A DNA stretch of 64,000 bases from Gammaproteobacteria bacterium (GTDB lineage: Bacteria; Pseudomonadota; Gammaproteobacteria; Enterobacterales; Psychrobiaceae), in the NCBI GenBank assembly GCA_013214945.1, contig JABSRT010000010.1:62001-126000 (forward strand). Reading direction: 5' to 3'. The first letter of the stretch is position 1; the number at the start of each line of letters is the position of its first letter. A program made the translations under genes and the position numbers. Of this stretch, positions 8,439 to 17,951 are shown one piece after another. The notes below the pieces were generated by a model. The model saw only the letters and a program-made list of their open reading frames with translations. It did no database searches and was not told the origin of the DNA.

Positions 8439-9128
8439 ATGAATAAAAGTAAACTACTCGTCATTGAAGACGACATCGAACTGTGTCAGCTGTTAGGTAC
8501 CTTATTAGCACTCGAAGGATACGACATAGACTCGGCTCACGACGGCCGCACCGGTTTAGCGATGGCGTTAACAGGGCAATACCAATTAGTATTACTCGAT
8601 GTAATGCTGCCTCAACTCAATGGTTTTGAAGTGTTACAAGGTTTGCGCCAGCAAAGTAACCTGCCGGTATTGATGTTAACCGCCAAAGGCGATGAAATTG
8701 ACCGGGTAACCGGACTTGAGTTTGGCGCCGATGATTATCTGCCCAAACCTTTTAACGATCGCGAGCTACTGGCCAGAATTAAAGCTATTTTACGCCGAAC
8801 TCAGGCCCATGACTCCAAAAGCCAACCCTTAATCCATGGCGACATAGAACTAAACCCCGGACGACAAGAAGCCAAGTGCCAAGGCGTGATTATTGACCTT
8901 ACTGGCACCGAATTTTTGTTATTACTCGAGTTAATCAAACAAGCAGGTCAATTACTCGATAAAAACCAGCTCAGCCAACAGGTGTTAGGTAAACGCTTAC
9001 AGCCGTTTGATCGCAGTCTTGATATGCATCTTTCGAACTTACGTAAAAAACTGCCTGCGGCGGCCGACAATAGCCCGCGGATTAAAACCGTGCGAGGCCA
9101 TGGTTACATTTGGTTAACCAATGCCTAA
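8439..9128 (+). CDS. cpxR: Envelope-stress response regulator CpxR
   Basis: CpxR is an OmpR-family transcription factor activated by CpxA when envelope proteins misfold. The 229 residues include a receiver domain with acidic pocket EDD at 10-12, phosphoacceptor Asp54 (LLDVMLP) and the conserved LTAKGDEIDRV. A winged-helix DNA-binding domain follows, ending in IKTVRGHGYIW. It overlaps the start of cpxA by eight bases, which indicates translational coupling. The CpxR box about 45 bases upstream indicates autoregulation. Confidence 0.95.
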   Translation: MNKSKLLVIEDDIELCQLLGTLLALEGYDIDSAHDGRTGLAMALTGQYQLVLLDVMLPQLNGFEVLQGLRQQSNLPVLMLTAKGDEIDRVTGLEFGADDYLPKPFNDRELLARIKAILRRTQAHDSKSQPLIHGDIELNPGRQEAKCQGVIIDLTGTEFLLLLELIKQAGQLLDKNQLSQQVLGKRLQPFDRSLDMHLSNLRKKLPAAADNSPRIKTVRGHGYIWLTNA

Positions 9129-10497
9129 GCAGCTATTCTTCAAGCTATTACTTGGCTTTTGGCTGATTTGCGTGTTAATTGCCGGCGCGGTCATCGCGCT
9201 ACCGGTCATTATCGATCAGAAAGTAGATTTTAAAAAACAATTAATCCGTACTCATCAACAGTTTGCCCAGCGGCTGAGCAATTCAACAGATTTAGCGCGT
9301 CAATTACGTCGGCTCACACGTACCAAACAAATATCAATGCCTAACCCGCGTCAACACGACAAAAGGCAGCATCGCGCTTTGTTTATCACCAGCGAAAGCG
9401 GCGCCGCGCTAGGCTTCACTCCATTGCCGCCAGATATCAACAAAGCGATCAAGCGACTGAAACATAAAAACCGCCCCCGTCGTTATCATTTTAAACAATC
9501 AATCGTGTTTGGCCCTTACCCCTTCATCCATCAAGGCAACTCTTATCAGTTGTATGTCAGAGAACATCGTCCCGAAATTTACCGTCACTACCTCAGCTCG
9601 CTCAGTGAGAACCGCTGGTTGTTACTCTTCGTGATGGCCCTAGTCAGCGGTTTATGTTGTGCTTTTTTTGCCTGGCACATTACCCGACCAATAAAATCGC
9701 TTGAGCGAACGGCTAAGCAATTAGCCTTGGGACAGCTATCAGCAAGAGCACAGCCGTTAACGCTGCGTCGGCGTGATGAAATTGGTCAATTAGCCCATTC
9801 GTTTAATGAAATGGCCGAATCAGTTGAGCAGATGATGCTGAATCAGCAGCGCTTACTCAGCGATATCTCTCACGAATTACGCACCCCACTAACCCGACTG
9901 CAACTGGCATTGGCCATAGGTCGGCGCCAACAAGATGGCCAGCTAGCTCAGGCGTCTCGGATCGAACAAGAAGCAAATTTAATCGACAAAATGCTGCAGC
10001 AATTACTGGTATTATCACGACTACGCATTAACAACAGCTTGCCGTTCACCAAGGTAGCTATCGCCGAGTTACTGGATGACATTATTGATAACGCCATTTT
10101 TGAAGCGCGCCAATATGATAAAACTGTGACCTCGCAACCATCACCTGACATCACCATCGATGCCCTCGAAGAGCCGCTAGCAAGCGCGATAGAAAATGTG
10201 ATCCGCAATGCTATTAGCTATGCCAAAACCAATGTAACGCTTAGCACCAGCCTTAGTAAAACCCACTTAACGATTGCAATCGAAGACAATGGCAGCGGCG
10301 TGCCTTCTGAGCACCTTGATAAATTATTTGAGCCGTTTTACCGAGTATCTGATGCCAGAGAGCGACGTTCTGGTGGTACAGGATTAGGCTTAGCTATCGC
10401 CAGCGAAGCCATTGCGCGGCATCGAGGCAGCATTAACGCCTATAACACAGCGCATGGCGGATTAAACGTGGTAATTAACATTCCACGTCATCAATAA
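9121..10497 (+). CDS. cpxA: Envelope-stress sensor histidine kinase CpxA
   Basis: CpxA is the inner-membrane sensor of the Cpx system. In the 458 residues I see an N-terminal membrane helix (KLLLGFWLICVLIAGAVIAL) and a periplasmic region to about residue 160. A second helix follows (WLLLFVMALVSGLCCAFFAW), then a HAMP domain. The phosphoacceptor box DISHELRTPLTRLQLALA and a HATPase domain (NVIRNAISYA, EDNGSGVP, GGTGLGLAIA) complete it. The periplasmic part is rich in Arg, Lys and His, unlike the generally less basic enteric sensor. It is translated from an ATG overlapping the cpxR stop region. Confidence 0.94.
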   Translation: MPKQLFFKLLLGFWLICVLIAGAVIALPVIIDQKVDFKKQLIRTHQQFAQRLSNSTDLARQLRRLTRTKQISMPNPRQHDKRQHRALFITSESGAALGFTPLPPDINKAIKRLKHKNRPRRYHFKQSIVFGPYPFIHQGNSYQLYVREHRPEIYRHYLSSLSENRWLLLFVMALVSGLCCAFFAWHITRPIKSLERTAKQLALGQLSARAQPLTLRRRDEIGQLAHSFNEMAESVEQMMLNQQRLLSDISHELRTPLTRLQLALAIGRRQQDGQLAQASRIEQEANLIDKMLQQLLVLSRLRINNSLPFTKVAIAELLDDIIDNAIFEARQYDKTVTSQPSPDITIDALEEPLASAIENVIRNAISYAKTNVTLSTSLSKTHLTIAIEDNGSGVPSEHLDKLFEPFYRVSDARERRSGGTGLGLAIASEAIARHRGSINAYNTAHGGLNVVINIPRHQ

Positions 10498-10596
10498 AAA
10501 TATTAATTGACCGACAGAAAGCACAATTTTAGCGCTTTCCTTTGGATAATAGCGCGGGTACAATGGCGTTATTATTCGATAACACATGCAAATCAT

Positions 10597-11061
10597 ATGT
10601 TACACGTTGCACTCTTCGAGCCCGAGATCCCACCCAATACGGGCAATATTATCCGCTTATGTGCCAATTCCGGTTTTCATCTTCACCTTATCGAGCCGTT
10701 AGGTTTTGATCTTGACGAAAAAAAAGTTCGCCGAGCCGGGCTTGATTACCGTGAAATGACTAACGTTACGCGTCATGCCAACTATCAAGAGATGTTAGCG
10801 ACCGTGCAGCCAAGCCGAATATTTGCTTGTACTACCAAAGCGACCCAAAGTCATAGTGCGGCGACCTTTGCCGACGGTGATATGTTGTTATTTGGCCCTG
10901 AAACTCGCGGTTTGCCTAGCGAAATAATTGACAGCCTGCCACCAGAACAGCGAATTAGAATCCCAATGCTACCAACGAGTCGCAGCATGAACTTATCCAA
11001 TGCCGTGGCAGTTATAACTTATGAATGCTGGCGTCAGCTAGACTATATAGGTGCAACTTAA
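10597..11061 (+). CDS. trmL: tRNA (cytidine/uridine(34)-2'-O)-methyltransferase TrmL
   Basis: TrmL is a SPOUT-class dimeric enzyme that 2'-O-methylates the wobble base of two leucine tRNAs using S-adenosylmethionine. The 154-residue product begins [20 protein letters not shown], the classic N-terminus. It carries the knot motifs [11 protein letters not shown] and [20 protein letters not shown] start at this ATG because the family begins here. The longer frame would add 30 residues without similarity to the family. There is no strong ribosome binding site before it. Confidence 0.94.
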   Translation: MLHVALFEPEIPPNTGNIIRLCANSGFHLHLIEPLGFDLDEKKVRRAGLDYREMTNVTRHANYQEMLATVQPSRIFACTTKATQSHSAATFADGDMLLFGPETRGLPSEIIDSLPPEQRIRIPMLPTSRSMNLSNAVAVITYECWRQLDYIGAT

Positions 11062-11062
11062 G

Positions 11063-11254
11063 ATGAAACATTCAACCAGACTTCGCCATTGCAAACGTTT
11101 AAGAAAGCGTCATCAATCGTACCGTCGAATGGAGTTCTATAGCGATCATGTCATGACGTCACCGTCGCAAGAACAAGAACAAGCAGGAGCCAACTGTCAT
11201 TGGCCGCAAGAAGATCAGGCACAAAAAAGCCAACTTAATAAAAAGTCGGCTTAG
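11063..11254 (+). CDS. Possible small basic protein downstream of trmL
   Basis: An ATG one base after the trmL stop opens a 63-codon frame. The predicted peptide has a strongly basic N-terminus (RLRHCKRLRKRHQSYRR) and a Gln/Glu-rich tail. I do not recognise it. Its last codons lie inside the minus-strand terminator of the gpsA operon, and its ribosome binding site is weak. It may be a coupled small gene or only the trailer of the trmL transcript. Confidence 0.3.
   Translation: MKHSTRLRHCKRLRKRHQSYRRMEFYSDHVMTSPSQEQEQAGANCHWPQEDQAQKSQLNKKSA
11227..11252 (-). terminator. Rho-independent terminator of the gpsA operon
   Basis: Read on the minus strand, AAGCCGACTT and AAGTTGGCTT pair (one mismatch) around TTTATT and are followed by TTTTTT. 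It lies 35 bases beyond the gpsA stop codon. Confidence 0.75.
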
Positions 11255-11286
11255 TTAACCTGAGCACAGGTTAGTTAAACAAGTAA

Positions 11287-12294
11287 TTACTCGACTGTTT
11301 TAGCGCGACTAAGTAGTTCTTTAGCCGCCTGCAGTGGGGCTTTGTTTTGATATAACACTTGATAAATCTGATCAGTGATCGGCATTTCGACCCCTAAACG
11401 CTTAGCCAGTAAATACACTTCCTTGGTATTTCTATAACCTTCAACTACTTGGCCAATATCGCGCTGAGCCTGTTCAATATCAGAACCTTGACCTAATGCT
11501 AAGCCAAAACGGCGGTTTCGCGATTGGTTATCGGTACAGGTTAGGACTAAATCGCCTAAACCAGCCATGCCCATAAAGGTCGCGGTGTCTGCACCCATCG
11601 CATTACCTAAGCGACAAAGCTCAGCCAAACCACGTGTAACCAGTGCGATACGCGCATTGGCGCCAAAGCCTAAACCATCGGACATACCAGCGCCAATTGC
11701 GATAACATTTTTAACCGCGCCGCCAAGCTGAATGCCAATAAAATCAGAATTTTGGTAAACTCTAAACGTCTTCTCACAATGGAGCAAACTTGCTAAATCT
11801 TCCGCGAACTCTTGTTGTGATGCTGCCACAGCGATAGCAGTAGGCAAACCAGCCGCCATTTCTTTAGCAAACGTTGGCCCAGACAACACAGCCAACGGAA
11901 TATCTTGGCCTAAGATTTCACGAGCAACATCTTGTAATAATCGCCCGGTGTCCGCTTCAAGCCCCTTGGTTGCCCAAGCCACGCGATGCGCAGGTGTTAA
12001 CAATGGCTTCAAGCGTTTAAGCATGTCAGCAAATGCAAAGCTTGGCACTACCACTAATATCTCAGTGGTTGCGGCGACAACCCGAGCTAAATCGGCGTCG
12101 GGCACTAACGATGGTGGAAAGCTCACCCCAGGCAAGTACTTTTCATTGCCACCATCTTCAATTAGTTGCTTAATGTGTGCGCTATTGTGAGCCCATAATA
12201 AAGTTTTCGTACCTTTTCGGGCTAAACAAATAGCAAGGGCGGAGCCATAAGACCCCGCCCCTAACACAGCAATATCTGCTGATTTCATCGTCAT
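11287..12294 (-). CDS. gpsA: Glycerol-3-phosphate dehydrogenase [NAD(P)+]
   Basis: GpsA reduces dihydroxyacetone phosphate to sn-glycerol-3-phosphate, the backbone of membrane phospholipids. The protein (335 residues from the chosen start) has the dinucleotide-binding motif [13 protein letters not shown] near the N-terminus, [11 protein letters not shown], and the catalytic and substrate-binding stretch [18 protein letters not shown] start at the ATG one base after the secB stop ([10 protein letters not shown]). A second ATG two codons later is possible. A longer frame reaching into secB is rejected because it would precede the Rossmann strand by 28 unrelated residues. It is the last gene of the operon. 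Confidence 0.95.
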   Translation of the reverse strand: MTMKSADIAVLGAGSYGSALAICLARKGTKTLLWAHNSAHIKQLIEDGGNEKYLPGVSFPPSLVPDADLARVVAATTEILVVVPSFAFADMLKRLKPLLTPAHRVAWATKGLEADTGRLLQDVAREILGQDIPLAVLSGPTFAKEMAAGLPTAIAVAASQQEFAEDLASLLHCEKTFRVYQNSDFIGIQLGGAVKNVIAIGAGMSDGLGFGANARIALVTRGLAELCRLGNAMGADTATFMGMAGLGDLVLTCTDNQSRNRRFGLALGQGSDIEQAQRDIGQVVEGYRNTKEVYLLAKRLGVEMPITDQIYQVLYQNKAPLQAAKELLSRAKTVE

Positions 12295-12295
12295 A

Positions 12296-12811
12296 TTAAG
12301 CGTCTGCGCTTTGACCTTCAGCTGCACCGCTAGCTTCTTCTTGGCGCGACTGAACGTATTGTGAGAACAACGCGTCAAAGTTAACTGGGGCCAAGTTTAA
12401 CTGTGGGAAAGTACCACGGCTTACAAGGCTAGCAATAGCTTCACGTGCATATGGGAATAGAATGTTTGGACAGTAAGAACCCACTGAGTGAGCCATTTGG
12501 TTTTCTTCAAGACCAGAGATAGAGAAAATACCAGCTTGTTGAACTTCAGCCAAAAATGCCGTTTCTTCGCCTAATTTAGCCGTTACCGTTAACGACAAAA
12601 CGACTTCATAAACATCGTCAGATAATTTCTTGCTGCGAGTATCTAAATCCAATTTAACTTCTGGCTGCCACTCTTTTTGAAATATTTCAGGCGAGTTTGG
12701 CGTTTCAAACGAAATATCTTTGGTATAAATACGCTGGATATTAAATGCTGGGCCTTGCTGTTCAGTCTTTACTGCGTTTTCATTAACTGCATTTTCGTTA
12801 GCTTCTGACAT
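12296..12811 (-). CDS. secB: Protein-export chaperone SecB
   Basis: SecB is a cytoplasmic tetrameric chaperone that keeps preproteins unfolded and passes them to SecA. The 171-residue protein shows [43 protein letters not shown] and [36 protein letters not shown], all typical. The N- and C-terminal extensions are acidic and rich in Ala and Asn. It follows grxC by 45 bases and is joined almost directly to gpsA, the same order as in many gammaproteobacteria. Confidence 0.97.
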   Translation of the reverse strand: MSEANENAVNENAVKTEQQGPAFNIQRIYTKDISFETPNSPEIFQKEWQPEVKLDLDTRSKKLSDDVYEVVLSLTVTAKLGEETAFLAEVQQAGIFSISGLEENQMAHSVGSYCPNILFPYAREAIASLVSRGTFPQLNLAPVNFDALFSQYVQSRQEEASGAAEGQSADA

Positions 12812-12857
12812 AAATATTCCTACCTTGGTATTATTCTTAAAGTTTAATGCTAAAGGC

Positions 12858-13112
12858 CTAAGCCTTTAGCAAATTATCTAATTCGCCGCTGGCATTAAGT
12901 GCCATTAAATCATCACAGCCACCAATCGGCTGTTGATTAATAAATATTTGAGGCACCGAAGTGCGTCCGGTTAACGTGATCATTTCTTCACGTTTTTTTG
13001 GCTGAAGCTCAATATCGATTACATCAAATTCGATGTCTTTTTGCTGTAAAACTGATTTTGCCTGGTGGCAAAATGAACACCATGAACGGCTATAAATTGT
13101 TACTTGAGCCAC
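12858..13112 (-). CDS. grxC: Glutaredoxin 3
   Basis: Glutaredoxin 3 reduces protein and glutathione disulfides in the cytoplasm. The 84-residue protein has the thioredoxin-fold pattern [16 protein letters not shown], so the active site is CSFC instead of the common CPYC. The cis-proline TSVPQIF and the glutathione-binding GGCDDL follow. The CxFC change may alter redox potential but is within the range seen for the family. It sits between a rhodanese gene and secB in one operon. Confidence 0.94.
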   Translation of the reverse strand: MAQVTIYSRSWCSFCHQAKSVLQQKDIEFDVIDIELQPKKREEMITLTGRTSVPQIFINQQPIGGCDDLMALNASGELDNLLKA

Positions 13113-13126
13113 GTGACTATCCTCAA

Positions 13127-13555
13127 TTATTTCTTGGTCAACGGTAAGTTAGCTTCTTTCCACTTACTGATACCGCCTTGCAGATTATGAATATTAGTAA
13201 ACCCTGCTTTGTGCAACATTTGGCATGCCTGCGACGAGGTCATTCCAGTATTACATACAATAATGATGGGGCTATCTTTTACTTTTTCAAGGCTAGCTAG
13301 TTCATTATTTTTAATTTGCGATAACGCCAAATGACGTGAATTAATGATATGACCTTTCTTAAAATCATCTTGAGCACGCACATCAACTAATACTGCATTC
13401 TCACGATTTAACAGTAAAGTCGCTTGTTGGTGACTTACTTGTTTGATTGGTGAGGTGCTGGTTTTGATGACCGTAAAGATCAGAGCGCCAAAAATACCAA
13501 TCCACGCAGCAGCAAGGAGTGGGTTAGCCTGAATAAATTCTATATATGGTTGCAT
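13127..13555 (-). CDS. Membrane-anchored rhodanese-domain protein (YibN-like)
   Basis: A 142-residue protein with one N-terminal membrane helix (LLAAAWIGIFGALIFTVI) followed by a single rhodanese domain at about 40-138. The domain has VDVRAQDDFKKGHI, the active-site loop VCNTGMTS with its cysteine, and GGISKWKEANLPL. Rhodaneses carry sulfur as a cysteine persulfide. YibN-type proteins lie upstream of grxC-secB-gpsA in many gammaproteobacteria, as here, and are thought to assist at the membrane. It is the first gene of the operon. Confidence 0.88.
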   Translation of the reverse strand: MQPYIEFIQANPLLAAAWIGIFGALIFTVIKTSTSPIKQVSHQQATLLLNRENAVLVDVRAQDDFKKGHIINSRHLALSQIKNNELASLEKVKDSPIIIVCNTGMTSSQACQMLHKAGFTNIHNLQGGISKWKEANLPLTKK

Positions 13556-13962
13556 TTGGGTTCCGGTTTAATTCACAGATTATTTAGCGCGTTAGTATAT
13601 ACCCAAATGCCGTTAAAATGCAGACCCCAATGATAATTATCGATTTTAGCGTTACACCGCCAACGTTTAAATATAGCCATCTAGTTGCGCCAATACCAGT
13701 CTAGGTGACGCAAACCGTATTGTTCACGGACCACAAAATGAGCCATGATGTTTTTTTACCGCGTATTTATGTAATACGTATCGCTCGATGACAATGCACT
13801 TGCAATAATTTAGGCATAACCTATATCACCTTGGTTAGTACTTAATACTAATTAATACTGTCGTCACCGTTATTTATCAGTATATTAACAACTAATCTTT
13901 TTAATCTCACATTGACCGTGTAAAATGTGAGTCCTGATATCTGGTAAAGGAAATTGACTTCA
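13556..13962. other. Divergent intergenic region, about 400 bases
   Basis: This gap separates the rhodanese operon from gpmI, which point away from each other, so promoters for both must lie in it. It is AT-rich, and I find no convincing reading frame. A TATACT element about 45 bases before the rhodanese start could be its -10 box. An inverted repeat near gpmI is listed separately. Confidence 0.5.
13906..13931 (+). promoter_or_regulatory. Inverted repeat in the gpmI leader
   Basis: CTCACATT and AATGTGAG form a perfect eight-base dyad with a ten-base centre, ending 31 bases before the gpmI ATG. It contains TTGACC, a possible -35 box. It could be an operator over the promoter or a leader hairpin. 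Confidence 0.45.
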
Positions 13963-15507
13963 ATGCTTACAGTAAAAAAACCGCTCGTTTTAGTTATTCT
14001 TGATGGCTGGGGCCACCGTGTAGATAAATCACACAATGCGATTGCGCAAGCGAATACCCCAGTACTTGATGAGTTGTGGCAAAAATACCCTCATACCCTG
14101 ATATCAGGTTCTGGTTTGGATGTCGGCCTGCCAGACGGTCAAATGGGTAACTCTGAAGTTGGCCACGTCAATATTGGCTCAGGTCGTATCGTTTATCAAA
14201 ATTTCAGTAAAATAAACAAAGCGATTGAAGATCAAGAGTTTGAAAAAAACCCCGTATTTATTAAGCATATTGATCAGGCCGTTGCAGCCGGTAAAGCTGT
14301 GCACTTAATGGGACTGTTGTCACCTGGTGGCGTCCATAGCCATGAAGATCATATCGTGGCATTAATCAAACTTGCCGCGCAGCGTGGCGCCAAAGAAATT
14401 TATTGTCATGCTTTTCTTGATGGCCGCGATACTCCACCACGCAGCGCATTAGCCTCGATTGATAAACTAGTCACATTATTTGCCAGCCTAAAAGTCGGTC
14501 AATTTGGATCCTTGATCGGGCGGTATTATGCACTTGATCGCGACCAACGCTGGGATCGGGTCGAAGCTGCTTACGATCTATTAACTCAGGGCCTCGCCAA
14601 AAATCAATATGGCTGCCCAATTGAAGCCCTAGAGCAAGCTTACCAACGCGATGAAAACGATGAGTTTGTCAGCGCATCTGCGATCACTAAAGCCGACGGC
14701 AGCACAGTTACCATTAACGATGGTGACGCTTTATTTTTTATGAATTTTAGAGCAGATCGAGCCCGCGAAATAACCCGAGCTTTTGTTGATAGTGATTTCA
14801 GTGGTTTCGAACGTAAAACCAAGCCAAAACTCTCAGGTTTCGTTCAGCTAACCCAATATGCCGACGACATTGCTGCCCCGTGCGCCTTCGCGCCAGTGCA
14901 ATTAACCAATGTGTTAGGCCAGTGGTTACAAGATCACAACAAAACCCAACTGCGTATTTCTGAAACTGAAAAATATGCCCACGTGACATTTTTCTTTAAC
15001 GGCGGCGTCGAAGAAGTTTTCAAAGGTGAAGAGCGGATCCTGATCCCTTCACCAAAGGTCGCCACCTACGACTTACAACCAGAAATGAATTCAGAACTCT
15101 TAACCGATAAATTAGTGGACGCCATAGCCAGCCAAAAGTATGACGTGATTATTTGTAATTATCCCAATGGCGATATGGTTGGTCATACAGGCGTGATGTC
15201 TGCCGCGATAGCAGCCTGCGAGGCAGTGGACCATTGTGTCGGACGCGTGGTCGATGCTTTAGCAAAAGTCGATGGTGAATGCTTAATTACCGCTGATCAT
15301 GGTAATGCCGAGCAAATGCTTAATGAAACTACACGCCAGGCCCATACCGCTCATACCACAGAACCTGTCCCGTTCATTTATGTTGGCCGTGCCGCGACAC
15401 CTATCGACAATGGCAAACTCAGCGATATCGCCCCGACCATGCTAACTTTGCTTGGCATGGAAATACCTGCTGAGATGACCGGTAAGCTATTAATGAAACT
15501 TAGTTAA
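13963..15507 (+). CDS. gpmI: 2,3-bisphosphoglycerate-independent phosphoglycerate mutase
   Basis: GpmI interconverts 3- and 2-phosphoglycerate in glycolysis and gluconeogenesis, using two manganese ions and a phosphoserine. The 514-residue protein has the metal-binding N-terminus VILDGWGHR, the nucleophile serine in [32 protein letters not shown], and the C-terminal metal site ADHGNAE with [10 protein letters not shown] choose the ATG giving [10 protein letters not shown], with AAAGGAAA upstream. The longer frame would start at a TTG too close to that site. envC and a deacetylase gene follow on the same strand. Confidence 0.97.
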   Translation: MLTVKKPLVLVILDGWGHRVDKSHNAIAQANTPVLDELWQKYPHTLISGSGLDVGLPDGQMGNSEVGHVNIGSGRIVYQNFSKINKAIEDQEFEKNPVFIKHIDQAVAAGKAVHLMGLLSPGGVHSHEDHIVALIKLAAQRGAKEIYCHAFLDGRDTPPRSALASIDKLVTLFASLKVGQFGSLIGRYYALDRDQRWDRVEAAYDLLTQGLAKNQYGCPIEALEQAYQRDENDEFVSASAITKADGSTVTINDGDALFFMNFRADRAREITRAFVDSDFSGFERKTKPKLSGFVQLTQYADDIAAPCAFAPVQLTNVLGQWLQDHNKTQLRISETEKYAHVTFFFNGGVEEVFKGEERILIPSPKVATYDLQPEMNSELLTDKLVDAIASQKYDVIICNYPNGDMVGHTGVMSAAIAACEAVDHCVGRVVDALAKVDGECLITADHGNAEQMLNETTRQAHTAHTTEPVPFIYVGRAATPIDNGKLSDIAPTMLTLLGMEIPAEMTGKLLMKLS

Positions 15508-15511
15508 GCGG

Positions 15512-16642
15512 TTGAAGTTTTTTCAATTCAATCAAATCATTGCTGTATTACTAATTTTTACGATTAGTAATATCAGCAGCGCCGCACCTGAAAAAGAACA
15601 ACTGACTGAAGTTAAGCAGCAATTAAAACAACGTCAGACATTATTAAAATCACAGCAACGCCAACATAAAAAACTGCTCACAAAACTCAAACAAACTGAG
15701 TTAAATATCGCGGCAACAGCCGCAAAATTGCACCAGACTCGCCAAGACTTAACAGCCAACAAGCGCCAGCAACGCCAGTTAGCTAAGCAACAGGCCAAAC
15801 TGAGTCTTTCGAGCCAGCAACAACAGCAAGCCTTGGCTAAACAACTGGCAAGTGCATATATGATTGGTGATAACGATTTAATTCAAGTACTGCTCAATCA
15901 AGAACAAAGCAATAAAATAGAACGCTTATTGGGTTATTATAGCTATATTAATAAAGCCAGATTAGCCGCGTTAGATCAGTTAAAAGCCACCAAAGACAAA
16001 CTATTAAGCGTTGAGCAAGCAGTTAAAAAATCAGCACAAAAATTAGTCCAATTGGTGGGCCAGCAACAGCTTGAAACCAATAAACTCGCTAAAAATAAAA
16101 AAAACAGAAACAGCGCGTTAGCGACTCTAAATCAGCGTTACCTCGCCAACAGCGTCACGATAGAACAACTGCAATTATCAGAAGTTGACCTTAAACGCTT
16201 GATAAAAGAAGCAAAGAAGCCTATCGCGCCAAAGCAGCAACCACTGCAAGGCTTAGCTTCGCGCAAGGGTAAACTAAAATTACCGAGTAAAGGTAGATTA
16301 ATCAACAAGTTTGGCCAAGAACGACAAGGCAGTCGTCGCTGGAAGGGCATCATAATCAACGGCCAAACAGGCCAAGCGGTTAATGTCATATCCCACGGTA
16401 GAGTATTGTTTGCCGACTGGATTAAAGGGTTTGGCTTAGTAATGGTTGTTGATCATGGTAAAGGATACATGACGCTCTATGGTCATAATCAAACCTTATT
16501 AAAACAGGCCGGTGATTATGTCCAGGCCAATGAGCAGATTGCTTTATTAGGCCAAAGTGGTGGTCAAAACAAACCTGTTTTATATTTTGAGCTACGCCAT
16601 AAGGGCAAGGCTATTAACCCAATACGCTGGCTTAAGAGCTAA
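15512..16642 (+). CDS. envC: Murein hydrolase activator EnvC (LytM-domain)
   Basis: EnvC is a periplasmic divisome protein that is recruited by FtsEX and switches on the amidases AmiA/AmiB at the septum. The 376-residue protein has a signal peptide (ending ISSAA). A long Gln/Lys-rich coiled coil spans about 30-240, and a C-terminal M23/LytM domain spans about 265-375. The catalytic histidines are missing: the final motif reads VLYFELRHKG instead of HLHFE, as expected for a non-enzymatic activator. The start is a TTG four bases after the gpmI stop; without it the signal peptide would be lost. ftsE and ftsX, its membrane partners, are encoded 2.3 kb away. Confidence 0.93.
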   Translation: MKFFQFNQIIAVLLIFTISNISSAAPEKEQLTEVKQQLKQRQTLLKSQQRQHKKLLTKLKQTELNIAATAAKLHQTRQDLTANKRQQRQLAKQQAKLSLSSQQQQQALAKQLASAYMIGDNDLIQVLLNQEQSNKIERLLGYYSYINKARLAALDQLKATKDKLLSVEQAVKKSAQKLVQLVGQQQLETNKLAKNKKNRNSALATLNQRYLANSVTIEQLQLSEVDLKRLIKEAKKPIAPKQQPLQGLASRKGKLKLPSKGRLINKFGQERQGSRRWKGIIINGQTGQAVNVISHGRVLFADWIKGFGLVMVVDHGKGYMTLYGHNQTLLKQAGDYVQANEQIALLGQSGGQNKPVLYFELRHKGKAINPIRWLKS

Positions 16643-16660
16643 TTAGGAGTAATCTCGACC

Positions 16661-17491
16661 ATGATAAGGGCTGTACTAATTCGTCGTATTTTTGGCTGCT
16701 GGCTGGCTGTAGTGACTATTTATCTGAGTCTAATGACCAATGCTGCTGCGGCGCACCCAGTGCAAATAGCCATTGTTATTGATGATATCGGCTACCGTAA
16801 AACAGATATTAGTGCGATTAAATTAGCCGGCGATTTTACTTTTGCTATTGTGCCATTTGCGCCACTAACCCACCACTTAGCTGTTGCAGCCAATAATCAT
16901 AACAAAGAAGTGATCGCCCATATCCCGATGGAAGCCCTGAGCAGCAACCACCTATTAGGCCAAGGCGCTATCACTGCCGATATGGATAAAAGCCAACTCG
17001 TCGAGCAGCTGCGCTCTGCGATTCAGGACGTGCCTTACGCCAAAGGCATTAATAATCATATGGGCAGTAAGTTGACCACGATGACCCAACCCATTCATTG
17101 GATTATGGAGCAACTTTCACACAGTCAGCTCTATTTTCTCGATAGTAAAACATCACCACACTCAGTTGGAGAATCGATCGCAGCTAAATATGGCATTCAA
17201 ACAGGTCATCGTCATATATTTCTTGATAATATCCGCGAGCAAGCCGCGATTGAACAGCAATTCAATCAATTAATCAGGATTGCCAAAAAGCATCAATCGG
17301 CGATTGCGATTGCCCACCCCCACCCACAGACCATTGCTTTTTTAAGCTCGATAGAGCAGCGACTGCGCCGTCATAATATAAAACTCGTGCCATTATCTAA
17401 AGTTCTAACTCACACCAACAAATTAGCCAAGATTACAACTACGCTTGCGCTTCCTGCCACTGACGCTCAAACCAATAGCCAACTCAATTAG
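16661..17491 (+). CDS. Divergent polysaccharide deacetylase family protein (YibQ-like)
   Basis: The 276-residue protein has an N-terminal signal or anchor (LIRRIFGCWLAVVTIYLSLMTNAAAA) and a divergent polysaccharide deacetylase domain (DUF610). Its motif is IAIVIDDIGYRKTDISAIKLAG, with VIAHIPMEA, NNHMGSKLTT, FLDSKTSP and IAHPHPQT. It follows envC, the same pairing as in E. coli (envC-yibQ), so a role in cell-wall processing is likely. The substrate is not established. An AGGAG lies in the short gap after envC. Confidence 0.88.
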   Translation: MIRAVLIRRIFGCWLAVVTIYLSLMTNAAAAHPVQIAIVIDDIGYRKTDISAIKLAGDFTFAIVPFAPLTHHLAVAANNHNKEVIAHIPMEALSSNHLLGQGAITADMDKSQLVEQLRSAIQDVPYAKGINNHMGSKLTTMTQPIHWIMEQLSHSQLYFLDSKTSPHSVGESIAAKYGIQTGHRHIFLDNIREQAAIEQQFNQLIRIAKKHQSAIAIAHPHPQTIAFLSSIEQRLRRHNIKLVPLSKVLTHTNKLAKITTTLALPATDAQTNSQLN

Positions 17492-17685
17492 CAATTGCTC
17501 TATTGTGCGCTATATTTATTTAAACTTGATCTGTCACAGCTAAATACTCAATAAACTCACTGATAATGTCTAACCAGCGTTGTCATTCGATTTATTTTAG
17601 GTAGAATCAATTTGGTTTACTAACGGCGGTTATAAGCTGGTATTGCACTGATAATAATAACTTTTATAAAATAAGGAAGATTTCT

Positions 17686-17853
17686 ATGACAGCAGGAAAA
17701 CCACCTGTCGCATTATTAAAAACTTGGCTTTGGATGATGTTAGATGCAAAAGACGAACAATTACGCAAGCAAGGTGAAACAAAGATAATCGCTACCTTCT
17801 CTAATCTCAAAGCAGCAATAGACTACCTAGAAAGCAATGATGTTAAAGTATAG
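17686..17853 (+). CDS. Small conserved-looking protein of 55 residues
   Basis: A short frame starts at an ATG with AAGGA nine bases upstream. It encodes MTAGKPPVALLKTWLWMMLD followed by AKDEQLRKQGETKIIATFSN and LKAAIDYLESNDVKV. A Trp-rich amphipathic helix, a charged middle and a second helix give it the look of a real folded small protein. I cannot name a family. It stands alone between the deacetylase gene and the terminator that ends rpoH, and its own transcript could use the same terminator. Confidence 0.6.
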   Translation: MTAGKPPVALLKTWLWMMLDAKDEQLRKQGETKIIATFSNLKAAIDYLESNDVKV

Positions 17854-17908
17854 CTCCGGTGCAATTTACGCTTAATCACTGAGCGCTAACTTTATAATAA
17901 TTTGCACA

Positions 17909-17936
17909 AAAAAAAGCAGCCTAAGCTGCTTTTTTT
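17909..17936. terminator. Bidirectional terminator between the small ORF and rpoH
   Basis: AAAAAAGCAGC and GCTGCTTTTTT pair around CTAA, with A and T runs on the two sides. It ends rpoH on the minus strand, and anything read from the left on the plus strand. Confidence 0.85.
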
Positions 17937-17951
17937 GACGACTCTAGAATA

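Noticed and set aside
8576-8600. A near copy of the AATACCAATTGGTATT palindrome inside cpxR
   Set aside because: It encodes conserved receiver-domain residues (YQLVLLDV) and is explained by the protein.
13629-13648. TGATAATTATCGATT, similar to a Fur box
   Set aside because: Only a partial match; neither neighbour (rhodanese operon, gpmI) is a usual iron target.
15512-16642. EnvC as an active peptidoglycan hydrolase
   Set aside because: The metal-binding histidines of M23 peptidases are replaced, so it fits the activator role only.
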